Source of the DNA: JAXGQD01 sp964574395
Lineage (GTDB): Bacteria > Bacillota > Clostridia > Saccharofermentanales > Fastidiosipilaceae
NCBI GenBank assembly: GCA_964574395.1
Contig: CAZNNL010000018.1
Span: forward strand, 1 to 38,435
Direction: 5' to 3'
Length of the DNA stretch: 38,435 nucleotides
In this document: positions 23,948 to 32,296 of the stretch, piece by piece
Layout of the letters: each line of letters starts with the position of its first letter
Position numbering within the stretch: the stretch's first letter is position 1
Notes under the pieces: generated by a model
The model's input: the letters and a program-made list of their open reading frames with translations, nothing else
Database searches by the model: none
What the model was told of the DNA's origin: nothing
Translations under genes and position numbers: made by a program

Positions 23948-25501
23948 TTAGCTTTTAGGCATTTCAATGGTGAAATTATTAGACTTCATCAGCTTTGAAG
24001 TGCGTATTGTCGAAAGTTCTTCCCAAAGTCTCGCGTAGTCTTTTGAACGCATGAGTGGATGTACGACAAGAAGTGGGATGTCAGCATGAATTTCTATAGG
24101 GGTTGTGGAAATGATCAAATCATAGGCACTCAAATCGAGTTTATAAAGCGAGTAAAAATGATCCTCAAACTCAAGTTCAAGATCAGCGAAATTGCTTTTT
24201 AAGTCGTCAAGCAGGTAGGATTTTAGGGCTGAATCTGCATGGCAAAAGACGAGCGCTTTAAGCAGACTACTTCTTCTTTTTAGAAAAGAAACTAAGCTCA
24301 ACACAAATGCACTGACTTCGCTATCTGACGATAGAAATCCATAACGCTCTTCAACCACTTTTAAGCTTTGGGCAACTATCGGAAAAAGTGCCGCGTAGTT
24401 TTTCCTAATCTCTAAGAGAAACGGGTTTTCTAGTTGAATACCAAAAACAAAGCGTGTCAGCATAGGGAGTAAATTGCAATATACATCTTTAACCAATCTA
24501 ATATCTTGGCGTAAATCGACAGCTAAAGCTTTGGACCAATCTTTAATAAAGCTATCCAGTAAGGTATTAGCATAATTACGTTCTTCAGGCATAACAAAGT
24601 AACTTCCATCAATAGCTAAGAAGAATACCTGTAGATAGTGGTATTCATAGTCAGGGAGCTGGATTTGATAGTGTTGTTCAATAGGATAAATAACTTTTTT
24701 AATCTCGTTTAAATAATTGTTAACGGCTAGTTCATTTAGCAGGTCATCAGAAAGTTGCACGACACGACCCACTTTATAGCGCTGAATCGAAATAAAAATA
24801 CGTAAAAACAGCGCACCAGCACTTTGTAAACTTATTGGTAAGTTCGTATAACTAAGTTCTAGTCTAATCTGTTGGAAGTAATTGCTTAGGAATTTACTGT
24901 TCAAAGCTAAGATAGGAAACAATTTTTCTTGTTTAACATGATCTCCGTTCAAAATTGCAGAGAACAATGGATAGTCTGGATCACTCATCAGCAAATCAAG
25001 CATGCAAGTACGGATATGTCGCTCCCTGCCACTTATCTCTAAACCAGAATTTTTTTGTCTGATGAGTTTGATTTTGTATTTTTTAAATCGCTCTTCAACT
25101 ATGCCTAAATCATTAAAGGCCGTTGCACGGCTTATATACAACTCTTTCTCAAATTCAGAAACCCTAAGCGGTCCGGGGCTATTAATTAAGCGCAATAGTA
25201 TATGTTGTTGGCGTTGTTTAGGCGAATAACCTTTATACTCGTCTTCAATATGAAGCCCATCTTTGAGTAACAAGCGCAGAGCAAGCTTGGCTGAAGGACT
25301 TGCTTCAAGAACGATGCCACTGCCAGCCTTGGTACGGATATAGACTTGTAAATCCTCTAGTTTAGGTTTGAGTTTGTCTAGTTCATTGCGAATGGTGCGG
25401 CTTGATAAATCCAGTTCTACTGCAATGCTTGCTATCGTTACATAGGTCTCTTGATCAAGTAGTATTTCAATAATTTGGCTTTGTCGATATTTCACTTTCA
25501 T
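23948..25501 (-). CDS. PRD-type (BglG/MtlR-like) transcriptional regulator
   Basis: Regulator of the PTS-controlled activator class, 517 residues. An N-terminal helix-turn-helix (about 5-60, RQSQIIEILL, then SSRTIRNELDKL), a second DNA-binding domain (about 95-165, ISRATAFNDL), two PRD-like domains (about 190-295 and 315-410) and an EIIB-like C-terminal domain (about 415-505) with a Cys in VFCHAD. No EIIA domain. The positions where PRDs carry phosphorylated histidines appear changed (ISIQR; CNLLPMLTR where His-Leu is usual). ATG follows GAGGGGG. It is placed to control the adjacent PTS-epimerase cluster, and is probably transcribed with glgB, the UPF0303 gene and the small membrane protein. 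Confidence 0.85.
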   Translation of the reverse strand: MKVKYRQSQIIEILLDQETYVTIASIAVELDLSSRTIRNELDKLKPKLEDLQVYIRTKAGSGIVLEASPSAKLALRLLLKDGLHIEDEYKGYSPKQRQQHILLRLINSPGPLRVSEFEKELYISRATAFNDLGIVEERFKKYKIKLIRQKNSGLEISGRERHIRTCMLDLLMSDPDYPLFSAILNGDHVKQEKLFPILALNSKFLSNYFQQIRLELSYTNLPISLQSAGALFLRIFISIQRYKVGRVVQLSDDLLNELAVNNYLNEIKKVIYPIEQHYQIQLPDYEYHYLQVFFLAIDGSYFVMPEERNYANTLLDSFIKDWSKALAVDLRQDIRLVKDVYCNLLPMLTRFVFGIQLENPFLLEIRKNYAALFPIVAQSLKVVEERYGFLSSDSEVSAFVLSLVSFLKRRSSLLKALVFCHADSALKSYLLDDLKSNFADLELEFEDHFYSLYKLDLSAYDLIISTTPIEIHADIPLLVVHPLMRSKDYARLWEELSTIRTSKLMKSNNFTIEMPKS

Positions 25502-25541
25502 GGTCCCCCTCTACAACGCTGCAGCGAGGCGAGTATTCTTC

Positions 25542-26066
25542 TTAGTTTCTAGTGGATACATAAATGGATAGCATGAAGTAGAACAAGGCCAATGCACCAC
25601 CTAAGACGGCCGCATTCAACAATAAATACATGCGAGCTTTTGATGTAATACTTTTCAATTTTTCTTTCAGTTTTATTTCATTGCGGTTTTGATAGAGAAA
25701 AAACAATAGCGTTCCTACTGACATAGCATTTAAGGTAAGAACTTGCGCAATCAAGATGGTCAGTAAAAAGCCCCATGTTGTTGAGACTTGTGGATCTGTT
25801 TCGACTTGTTTTTTGACAAAATACAGTTCGACAAAACAAAGCAGATCAAAAAAGGCTAGCATGTAGTACAAATGATAAAATAGGCTGTCATTAAGTAACT
25901 GCGTGATGTTTTTACCTGCAAAAGTGACAGCATAAAATATTGGCATCAAAAGTAGTATCGCGCGTGCTAGTATCATTAAGATTGATAAGTTCAGAAATCT
26001 AAACTGTATTCCGTTGATCGTTTGAATCTTACATGAGTTGTTGAAATTAAGAAAAGGTAGTTTCAC
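25542..26066 (-). CDS. Hypothetical membrane protein
   Basis: Not recognised. The 174-residue protein has four clear hydrophobic segments (about 25-48, 63-82, 97-122, 148-170) and a short charged cytoplasmic loop (NRNEIKLKEKLK) before the last. GTG start at 26066, with AGAGAG upstream inside the end of the UPF0303 gene; the stop of that gene is 5 bases away, so the two are likely translated together. It precedes the PRD regulator by about 40 bases. No catalytic motif is seen. Confidence 0.8.
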   Translation of the reverse strand: MKLPFLNFNNSCKIQTINGIQFRFLNLSILMILARAILLLMPIFYAVTFAGKNITQLLNDSLFYHLYYMLAFFDLLCFVELYFVKKQVETDPQVSTTWGFLLTILIAQVLTLNAMSVGTLLFFLYQNRNEIKLKEKLKSITSKARMYLLLNAAVLGGALALFYFMLSIYVSTRN

Positions 26067-26071
26067 GTTTA

Positions 26072-26503
26072 TTATTCTCTCTCAAAATATAATGCAAGTT
26101 GCTTGCTAACAAAATTATGATCATCTTCGGGAGCTAGTCCAGTTACTGTTGCACACCCAACTAGGTTTCCGTCTGTCAGACGTATGGGAATGCTACCTGG
26201 CGTTAAAGTATAGTCTGCTAGCTTCCGTGCGTACTTACTAACTAGCACTGACTCATCTTCTTTACACTTTTCAAACAATTTACTTGTCGACATATTGAAG
26301 TAGAGTACAGAATTGCGTTTTCTGCGAAGCCAATCTGCTTTGTCAGCACCGAGCGCATCAGGGACAAATTGGAACACTGTCCGACCATACAAATAAATCT
26401 CAATGCCTAACACGATACCAGCATCTCTACAGGCATCATACATAGCTGTTCCTAATTTGTAAGCATCGTCGCTCGTAAACGTTTTAAACAAAATATCTGA
26501 CAT
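26072..26503 (-). CDS. UPF0303/HbpS-like (heme-degrading domain) protein
   Basis: A 143-residue cytoplasmic protein of the GlcG/HbpS-like fold. Features of UPF0303: DDAYKLGTAMYDA near the start, then IEIYLYGRTVFQF, ADWLRRKRNSVLYF (about 76-89) and the C-terminal PGSIPIRLTDGNLVG plus TGLAPEDDH. Some relatives bind heme or small organic ligands; the role of this subgroup is not known. ATG follows GGGAGG. It sits between glgB and a small membrane protein in what looks like one transcription unit with the PRD regulator. Confidence 0.83.
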   Translation of the reverse strand: MSDILFKTFTSDDAYKLGTAMYDACRDAGIVLGIEIYLYGRTVFQFVPDALGADKADWLRRKRNSVLYFNMSTSKLFEKCKEDESVLVSKYARKLADYTLTPGSIPIRLTDGNLVGCATVTGLAPEDDHNFVSKQLALYFERE

Positions 26504-26548
26504 GACCTATTCCTCCCTTTCGACAAGTCACTAATTGCGGCTTTCTAT

Positions 26549-28654
26549 CTACTCTGTTTCAGGCTTGATTAAACGTAAATATATGGCTGACAACGGTGGA
26601 AGCGTCAGTTCTAATTCAGGAACAATCTCAGGCACCAGAACCGTGGCATCTAGCAAGGTTTTTTCAAGTGATTCTGAGTCTAATACACTTGCATCTTTGT
26701 TGCCAAGACTGATTGCACCAATTTCATATAGATTTCTAAGCTCGGAGTAATATGCTCCCATTTTGTCTATCAGATCGCGTCTGGCAGAGCCAAGTTGTTT
26801 CTGTTTTAATTGCAAACTAGCACGTCTTTTTTCCATCATACGCGTAGCGGTTTCCCTATCCGATATTTCAGTAACTAAAAGCATGCCGCGTGTGTCCTCA
26901 GCAACGTAAGCACTTCCACCAAAGCGTTTGTCGTCGCTATTAAGCACAACTTCATAGGTTCCAAAATCTGGGACTTGCAATTTATATACGGGTAAAGTGG
27001 CGGGCGTCATATTATATATACAGAGCATGCATGATTCATCATTATCATATCTGGCAAAAGCAATTACCGAATTTTGATAATCACTCACTTGTTGCCAAGT
27101 AAATCCTGACCAACTGTCATCACGCGCCCAAAACTCCGGACTCTCTAAGTACATATGATTCAGTTCAGCCACGAACGCATGGTGCTGTGCGTGTGCTTCA
27201 AAGTCAAGTAAAAACCACTCTAGTTCTTCTTTAAAGCGCCACTCCACAAATTGCCCTATTTCATAGCCCATAAAGTTAAGTTTTGCACCTGGATGAGCTA
27301 TTTGATACATGAGCATCAGGCGTAAAGAAGCAAATTTTCGCCACGGATCACCGGGCATCTTATCTAAGAGTGAGTGTTTACCATGAACGACTTCGTCATG
27401 GGAAAAAGGTAAGACATAGCGCTCAGAAAAAGCATAAGTCATAGAAAAAGTGATTTGGTTGTGATGATCTCTACGATAAAGGTAATCTAAGCTCATGTAT
27501 TTAAGCGTGTCGTGCATCCAACCCATATTCCACTTATGTGTAAAGCCCATGCCACCATTTTCAGCAGTTTGCGTTACATAGGGGAATGACGTGGACTCTT
27601 CGGCAATCATCATGACGGCGGGGTAGCGCTCACGCACTAGCGAGTTGAGCTCCTGCAAAAAAGCAACCGCATCTAGATTAATATTTCCACCGTCTTTATT
27701 GCGCACAAAATTATTTCGCCCGTAATCAAGGTAAATCATGGAGCTTACAGCGTCCACGCGAAGCCCGTCGATGTGGCATTCTTCAAGCCAAAACCAAGCG
27801 CTCGATTTAAGGAAAGAGACTACTTCGTTTTTCGAATAATCAAATACTAAGGTTCCCCACTCGGGATGTTCCCCTAATCGCGTGTCCGCATATTCATAGA
27901 GCGGTTCGCCATCAAAACGAGCCAAACCAAATTCGTCACGCGGGAAATGCGCCGGCACCCAGTCCATAATTACCAGAATGCCTGCTTGGTGAAGCTTATC
28001 CACCAGATATTTAAATTGGGCCGGAGTACCATAGCGTGAGGTAATACTAAAATAACCTGTCACTTGATAACCCCATGAATCATCAAAAGGATATTCAGAA
28101 AGGGGCATAAATTCGACGGCATTGTAGCCCATCCGTAAGAGATAAGAAACAAGTTGATCCGCCAAATCGGCATAATTTATTGTATTTCCATCTTCATAGC
28201 GCCGCCACGAACCAAGGTGCATTTCGTATATATTGAGTGGTCTTGTATCTAAAGCATGTTTACGCTCATTCATCCAAGCTTCATCTTGCCACGCATAATC
28301 ATGCACATCATAAAGAATGGATGCGGTACCAGGTCGAGTTTCTTCATGTCTGGCAAAAGGGTCTGCCTTAAGCACAATCTTCCGATCTTGCCCCTTAATC
28401 GCATATTTATAACGCTGCCAATATTCTAAACCAGGATAAAAACCCGTCCACACACCCGTTTGATGATTTAATTCGAGCGGCATGCCTTCCGTAGCCCAAT
28501 CATTAAAATCACCACTGAGATTTACCGCAAGTGCATGCGGCGCCCAAACTGCGAAGCGGAACCCTTCTACCCCATCTCTCGTTTCAGGAAACGATCCAAA
28601 ATATTTATAGGCCTGAAAATTTTCTCCCATGTTGAACAAATAAACGTCATCCAT
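26549..28654 (-). CDS. glgB: 1,4-alpha-glucan branching enzyme
   Basis: Makes alpha-1,6 branches in glycogen. The start at ATG 28654 (MDDVYLFNMGENF, 701 residues) follows AAGGAG; the frame runs 12 codons further upstream without a ribosome binding site. The N-terminal CBM48 domain (about 28-110) is followed by the GH13 barrel with DGLRVDAV (nucleophile Asp301), AEEST (acid-base Glu352) and SHDEVVHGKHS (Asp420). The C-terminal beta domain is odd: between GMLLVTE and LTLPPLSAIYLRL a charged, coiled-coil-like stretch of about 85 residues (about 597-680) is inserted. No other glg genes are adjacent. Confidence 0.95.
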   Translation of the reverse strand: MDDVYLFNMGENFQAYKYFGSFPETRDGVEGFRFAVWAPHALAVNLSGDFNDWATEGMPLELNHQTGVWTGFYPGLEYWQRYKYAIKGQDRKIVLKADPFARHEETRPGTASILYDVHDYAWQDEAWMNERKHALDTRPLNIYEMHLGSWRRYEDGNTINYADLADQLVSYLLRMGYNAVEFMPLSEYPFDDSWGYQVTGYFSITSRYGTPAQFKYLVDKLHQAGILVIMDWVPAHFPRDEFGLARFDGEPLYEYADTRLGEHPEWGTLVFDYSKNEVVSFLKSSAWFWLEECHIDGLRVDAVSSMIYLDYGRNNFVRNKDGGNINLDAVAFLQELNSLVRERYPAVMMIAEESTSFPYVTQTAENGGMGFTHKWNMGWMHDTLKYMSLDYLYRRDHHNQITFSMTYAFSERYVLPFSHDEVVHGKHSLLDKMPGDPWRKFASLRLMLMYQIAHPGAKLNFMGYEIGQFVEWRFKEELEWFLLDFEAHAQHHAFVAELNHMYLESPEFWARDDSWSGFTWQQVSDYQNSVIAFARYDNDESCMLCIYNMTPATLPVYKLQVPDFGTYEVVLNSDDKRFGGSAYVAEDTRGMLLVTEISDRETATRMMEKRRASLQLKQKQLGSARRDLIDKMGAYYSELRNLYEIGAISLGNKDASVLDSESLEKTLLDATVLVPEIVPELELTLPPLSAIYLRLIKPETE

Positions 28655-28803
28655 AAAAGGCTCCTTCTCTCGCAGATTAGGCGAGTTCATGTTTGTGGGC
28701 TATAAAGGTATTATACTCTTTAATGAATGCGACTGAAAGTAAGCTTGTCTCGAGTCATAAATTTACATACACTAAGTTCAATATCAACACTCGGGGAGAA
28801 AAA

Positions 28804-29856
28804 ATGATACACCTTACTAAAGAAGTTTTTGGCAAAACAAATACAGGCATCGACATCATAAAAATTAATTTGCAAAACGACTCAGGCTTTAGCTTGGATT
28901 TATTGAATTATGGTGCGCGCATGCAAGCTATATGGATGCCAGACCGGAATGGTCATGTGGCAGACCTGCTTCAAGCCAGTGATCTAGTTGAAGATTTGCT
29001 GCGTGTGGATAATTATTATGGTGCGGTGTGTGGTCCTTTTGCCAATCGTATTGCCGAAGGACAAGTATTATTAAACGATAAAATATACCAACTGCCTCAA
29101 AACGAAGGAAGCACTTGCCTGCATAGCGGACCGCATGGCTTTCATAGACGCATCTGGGATTATCAGATTAAGGAACAAGGCGTAGTCTTTAGTTTGGCGT
29201 TTGAAGCCGATGAGGAAGGCTTTCCCGGGGCCTTTACTTGTGATGTCGAATACAGTTTGAGCGAAGACAATGTCATTAGGCTAGATTACACAGTACATGC
29301 AGCTGAAACTTGCCTCTTTAGTCCAACGAATCATGCATATTTCAATTTAGCCGGTGAAGCTACGAATAGCTTAGACGATCACTTCATTCGAATAAATGCT
29401 GATTTCTATACGCCGATTGATAAGGCTAGCCTTGTTACCGGAGAAGTAAGACAAGTCGCAGACAGCGCTTGGGATTTACGCAGTGAATCAGAAATAGCGA
29501 GGCTGCTTTCTATGCATGCAGATGACCTGAAAGCAAGTCGCGGTTATGATCACAATTTTATTCTCAACAAAAATGAAATCGGTGAATTATGTGAGGCAGC
29601 TCTGCTCTACCATGCGAAGAGTGGTCGTGCCTTGCGTGTTAGCACAACACAAGTCGGCTTGCAGTTTTATACGGCCAATTATCCACCGAAATTCAAAGGT
29701 AAAAACCAGCTTGCCTATACTCCACAATCTGCTGTCTGTCTGGAAACACAAGGTGTTCCCAACAGTCCTAGACATACGCACTTGCCTTCAGCATGGGTAG
29801 CGCAAGGTACAAGTCATACTGAACGGACAGAATACGCTTTTAGTATTAGAAATTAA
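28804..29856 (+). CDS. galM: Aldose 1-epimerase (galactose mutarotase)
   Basis: Interconverts alpha and beta anomers of galactose, glucose and related sugars. 350 residues from ATG 28804, which lies behind GGGGAG; the frame is open 37 codons further upstream but without a start signal. Family motifs: NYGARMQAIWMPDR, GPFANRIAEG, LHSGPHGFH, PTNHAYFNLAG (catalytic His177), RGYDHNFIL and LETQGVPNSP (catalytic Glu314). It is divergent from glgB across a gap of 149 bases (28655-28803), which must hold both promoters; an AT-rich GGTATTATACT (28707-28717) could serve as -10 on either strand. It faces the end of lgt with only 19 bases between. Confidence 0.94.
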   Translation: MIHLTKEVFGKTNTGIDIIKINLQNDSGFSLDLLNYGARMQAIWMPDRNGHVADLLQASDLVEDLLRVDNYYGAVCGPFANRIAEGQVLLNDKIYQLPQNEGSTCLHSGPHGFHRRIWDYQIKEQGVVFSLAFEADEEGFPGAFTCDVEYSLSEDNVIRLDYTVHAAETCLFSPTNHAYFNLAGEATNSLDDHFIRINADFYTPIDKASLVTGEVRQVADSAWDLRSESEIARLLSMHADDLKASRGYDHNFILNKNEIGELCEAALLYHAKSGRALRVSTTQVGLQFYTANYPPKFKGKNQLAYTPQSAVCLETQGVPNSPRHTHLPSAWVAQGTSHTERTEYAFSIRN

Positions 29857-29875
29857 GACGTTTAGAGCAAGGCGC

Positions 29876-30943
29876 TTATTCAGACTTATCCTCTTCTTCG
29901 CTTGAAGCATGAGGGTGTGCAGCTTCAGTATCTAAATCTTTGACCTCATCTTGATAGCTGATAGCAGCGGCAGATTCGGCAGCTTCTTCATCTAAATGTA
30001 GTGTGTTTTCTGCATCACTTGGGTCAGCAGAGATTTCCTCAGTAATGTCAGAGAACGCGCTTTCGTCTGCTTCTTCTTCATCAACAGCGATGTCTGCAAC
30101 CAGGCGTTCCATGCGGCGATCTCTAAGCCAGTGATAGCCAAGGAAAGCCAGCCCAAGTACAACCATTAAGGCAGACAGGAGCATCGAGACGCGGATGTTG
30201 GTTTTGCCAATAAAAAGGGAATCCGTACGAATACTTTCAACAAAGAAACGCACTGCTCCATATAAGACCAAGTACCAAGCAAGTGTTTCGTACTTCTGCT
30301 TGGACTGTTTACGAATACGTAAAAGCACGATGAAGATGAGTAGATTAGCTATGAATTCATATAAAAATGTCGGATGTACGGGCATGTCGGGGTGCAAATC
30401 ACTCTGACCGAGCGCTGCTAAATAGCTACGTGTGCGGTTAGAAATCATACCCCAGGGAAGATTGGTGTTGTTACCGAATGCTTCTTGATTAAAGAAATTA
30501 CCCCAGCGCCCAATTGCTTGACCGAGAGGGATGTAAACGATCAAGAAATCTACCAAACGATGTAGACGTATTTTTTTGAAATGGGCAATAATCACGACGC
30601 CTAGAATGCCGCCGATGACACCACCATAAAACGCTAAGCCGCCAGATCTTGTGTCAAATATTCTAAGCAAATTGTCTTTGAATAAATCCCACTCGAATAC
30701 TACATAATACAAGCGCGCACAAACAATCGCTAAGGGTACGGCCAAAAGCAGTGCATCGAGCACATCATCTTGCACAAGATCGAATTGTTTACACTGGCGA
30801 AGCGCTAAGGACATGCCGATTAAAACCGCTGCAGCAATTAATAAACCATACCAATAGACTGGAAAGTCAAACAATTTAAAAGCAATCGGACTGACGTCCA
30901 AATTTTCAATACCTAAGCTTGGGAAACTTACGATGTAATCCAT
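29876..30943 (-). CDS. lgt: Prolipoprotein diacylglyceryl transferase with acidic tail
   Basis: Membrane enzyme that attaches diacylglycerol to the lipobox cysteine of prelipoproteins. 355 residues. Seven hydrophobic segments between about 20 and 272; motifs YWYGLLIA (30-37), the Lgt signature GRWGNFFNQE (145-154) and HPTFLYE (190-196). The catalytic part ends near residue 280, the usual length of Lgt. The last 75 residues are a very acidic tail rich in Glu, Asp, Ala and Ser, expected to lie in the cytoplasm. ATG follows GGGAGA. It lies 6 bases after the M16 gene, and ends the infB-to-lgt run. Confidence 0.95.
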   Translation of the reverse strand: MDYIVSFPSLGIENLDVSPIAFKLFDFPVYWYGLLIAAAVLIGMSLALRQCKQFDLVQDDVLDALLLAVPLAIVCARLYYVVFEWDLFKDNLLRIFDTRSGGLAFYGGVIGGILGVVIIAHFKKIRLHRLVDFLIVYIPLGQAIGRWGNFFNQEAFGNNTNLPWGMISNRTRSYLAALGQSDLHPDMPVHPTFLYEFIANLLIFIVLLRIRKQSKQKYETLAWYLVLYGAVRFFVESIRTDSLFIGKTNIRVSMLLSALMVVLGLAFLGYHWLRDRRMERLVADIAVDEEEADESAFSDITEEISADPSDAENTLHLDEEAAESAAAISYQDEVKDLDTEAAHPHASSEEEDKSE

Positions 30944-30949
30944 GATTTA

Positions 30950-32296
30950 CTATTCTCCCTTTTCTGCAACATATATCTGAATGCGCAGTTCATCTCTGTC
31001 AATAAAAGATAAGTATTCTTTCGCTTCCGCTATACTCACCTGATCAATTATTTTAGCATACTCAGAAATTTCTAGTCCGGACATGCTTGCTTGGACGACA
31101 GTCATCCCTAATGATTCTACTCCATCGACGGCTCGTAGGAAGTGACCGACGGAAGCGCGTTTCTGAACAGTAAATATTTCTTCAGGTTCTAGCTCGCTTT
31201 GTATTGCTGCTTTCAGCCTGCCAAAAATTTCTTTGGCGCTGTGCTCCGGATCCTTTGACTCACAAGAAAGAAAGAGAAAAGCGAAATCTTCCTCGCAGAC
31301 ATACTGTGCCGTGAAACTGTCGTTAATCAAGCCTTCTTCGTATAGTTGACTATAGAGCTCCGAGCCTTCTCCAATGATGCTGTCCAGATACAGCGCAGAG
31401 GCGAAATTGCGTTTTGCCAAAGCGATTGGCGTAAGGGGCTTCTCGGCGAACGGAAAAGGATCTTTCACAGCTAGCAAAAATGAGGGATTTTCAACCGCAA
31501 GCTTCAGTTCTAGCTCATTCTGAACAAGTTTTTCTGGTTCTGCTTGTAAGGCATGCTTGAATGCTTCCGGCCAAGTCTGCAGTTTTAATGCGGAATCAAG
31601 TGTATTTAATAAAAACGCTTGTTCATCTGGGGTAAAATCGCCAACAATCACAATTTGCATGCTGGAAGGGGTATAAAAACGGGACCAAATGCGTTTGAGC
31701 TTCTCGGAACTAATGTTTGCAATACTAGTTTTCGTTCCACCAATATCCTCTTTGGCTCCATGTTTGATGTACAAGTTGCGCATCATTGTTTTGAAAGCAA
31801 AAGAATCTGGATCATCACTGTACATATCTAATTCCGCACCGATGATAGTCCGCTCTGCATCAACCCTGTCCTCTTCTAAGTAGGGGTGCAGTAAGGCATC
31901 AAGATATACGTTAAATGCACTAGTAAATCTTTCCGTACCTGTAAAAAAATAAACGGTTTGGGTGTATGAAGTATAGGCATTGGCTTGACAACCCAAGGAG
32001 GACAGCTTACCTAATAAACCACCTTCGTCATCACGGCTAAAGATGCAGTGTTCCAAGTAGTGTGCAGTTCCTGCATCTATTTCTTGCGTTTTTCCAAATT
32101 CATCTAGCACTTCTTGATGAATGGAGCCAAAGGGAATGCCAAAAGCCGCGAACTTTCGATTGAAGCCTGGTTTTGGTATCCACAGCAGCTTTAGTCCGCT
32201 CTGATGAACGTACTCCTTGTAGTTTAGGCCTGACAACTGGTCATCTCTTTCAATTGTTGAAAAGGCAGCATGCTGCACATTTTTATTAATTAACAT
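30950..32296 (-). CDS. ymfH: M16 family peptidase-like protein, YmfH type
   Basis: Zinc-peptidase-like subunit. 448 residues from ATG 32296, six bases behind GGAGG; another ATG directly before it is three bases from the site. The inverted zinc motif is complete, HYLEH (His79, Glu82, His83), and the third ligand region VDAERTIIGAELDMY follows about 70 residues later. In Bacillus ymfH follows ymfF, and both are linked to modification of elongation factor P. Here the start overlaps the end of the ribF-ymfF fusion by 11 bases, consistent with coupled synthesis of two interacting halves. Confidence 0.88.
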   Translation of the reverse strand: MLINKNVQHAAFSTIERDDQLSGLNYKEYVHQSGLKLLWIPKPGFNRKFAAFGIPFGSIHQEVLDEFGKTQEIDAGTAHYLEHCIFSRDDEGGLLGKLSSLGCQANAYTSYTQTVYFFTGTERFTSAFNVYLDALLHPYLEEDRVDAERTIIGAELDMYSDDPDSFAFKTMMRNLYIKHGAKEDIGGTKTSIANISSEKLKRIWSRFYTPSSMQIVIVGDFTPDEQAFLLNTLDSALKLQTWPEAFKHALQAEPEKLVQNELELKLAVENPSFLLAVKDPFPFAEKPLTPIALAKRNFASALYLDSIIGEGSELYSQLYEEGLINDSFTAQYVCEEDFAFLFLSCESKDPEHSAKEIFGRLKAAIQSELEPEEIFTVQKRASVGHFLRAVDGVESLGMTVVQASMSGLEISEYAKIIDQVSIAEAKEYLSFIDRDELRIQIYVAEKGE

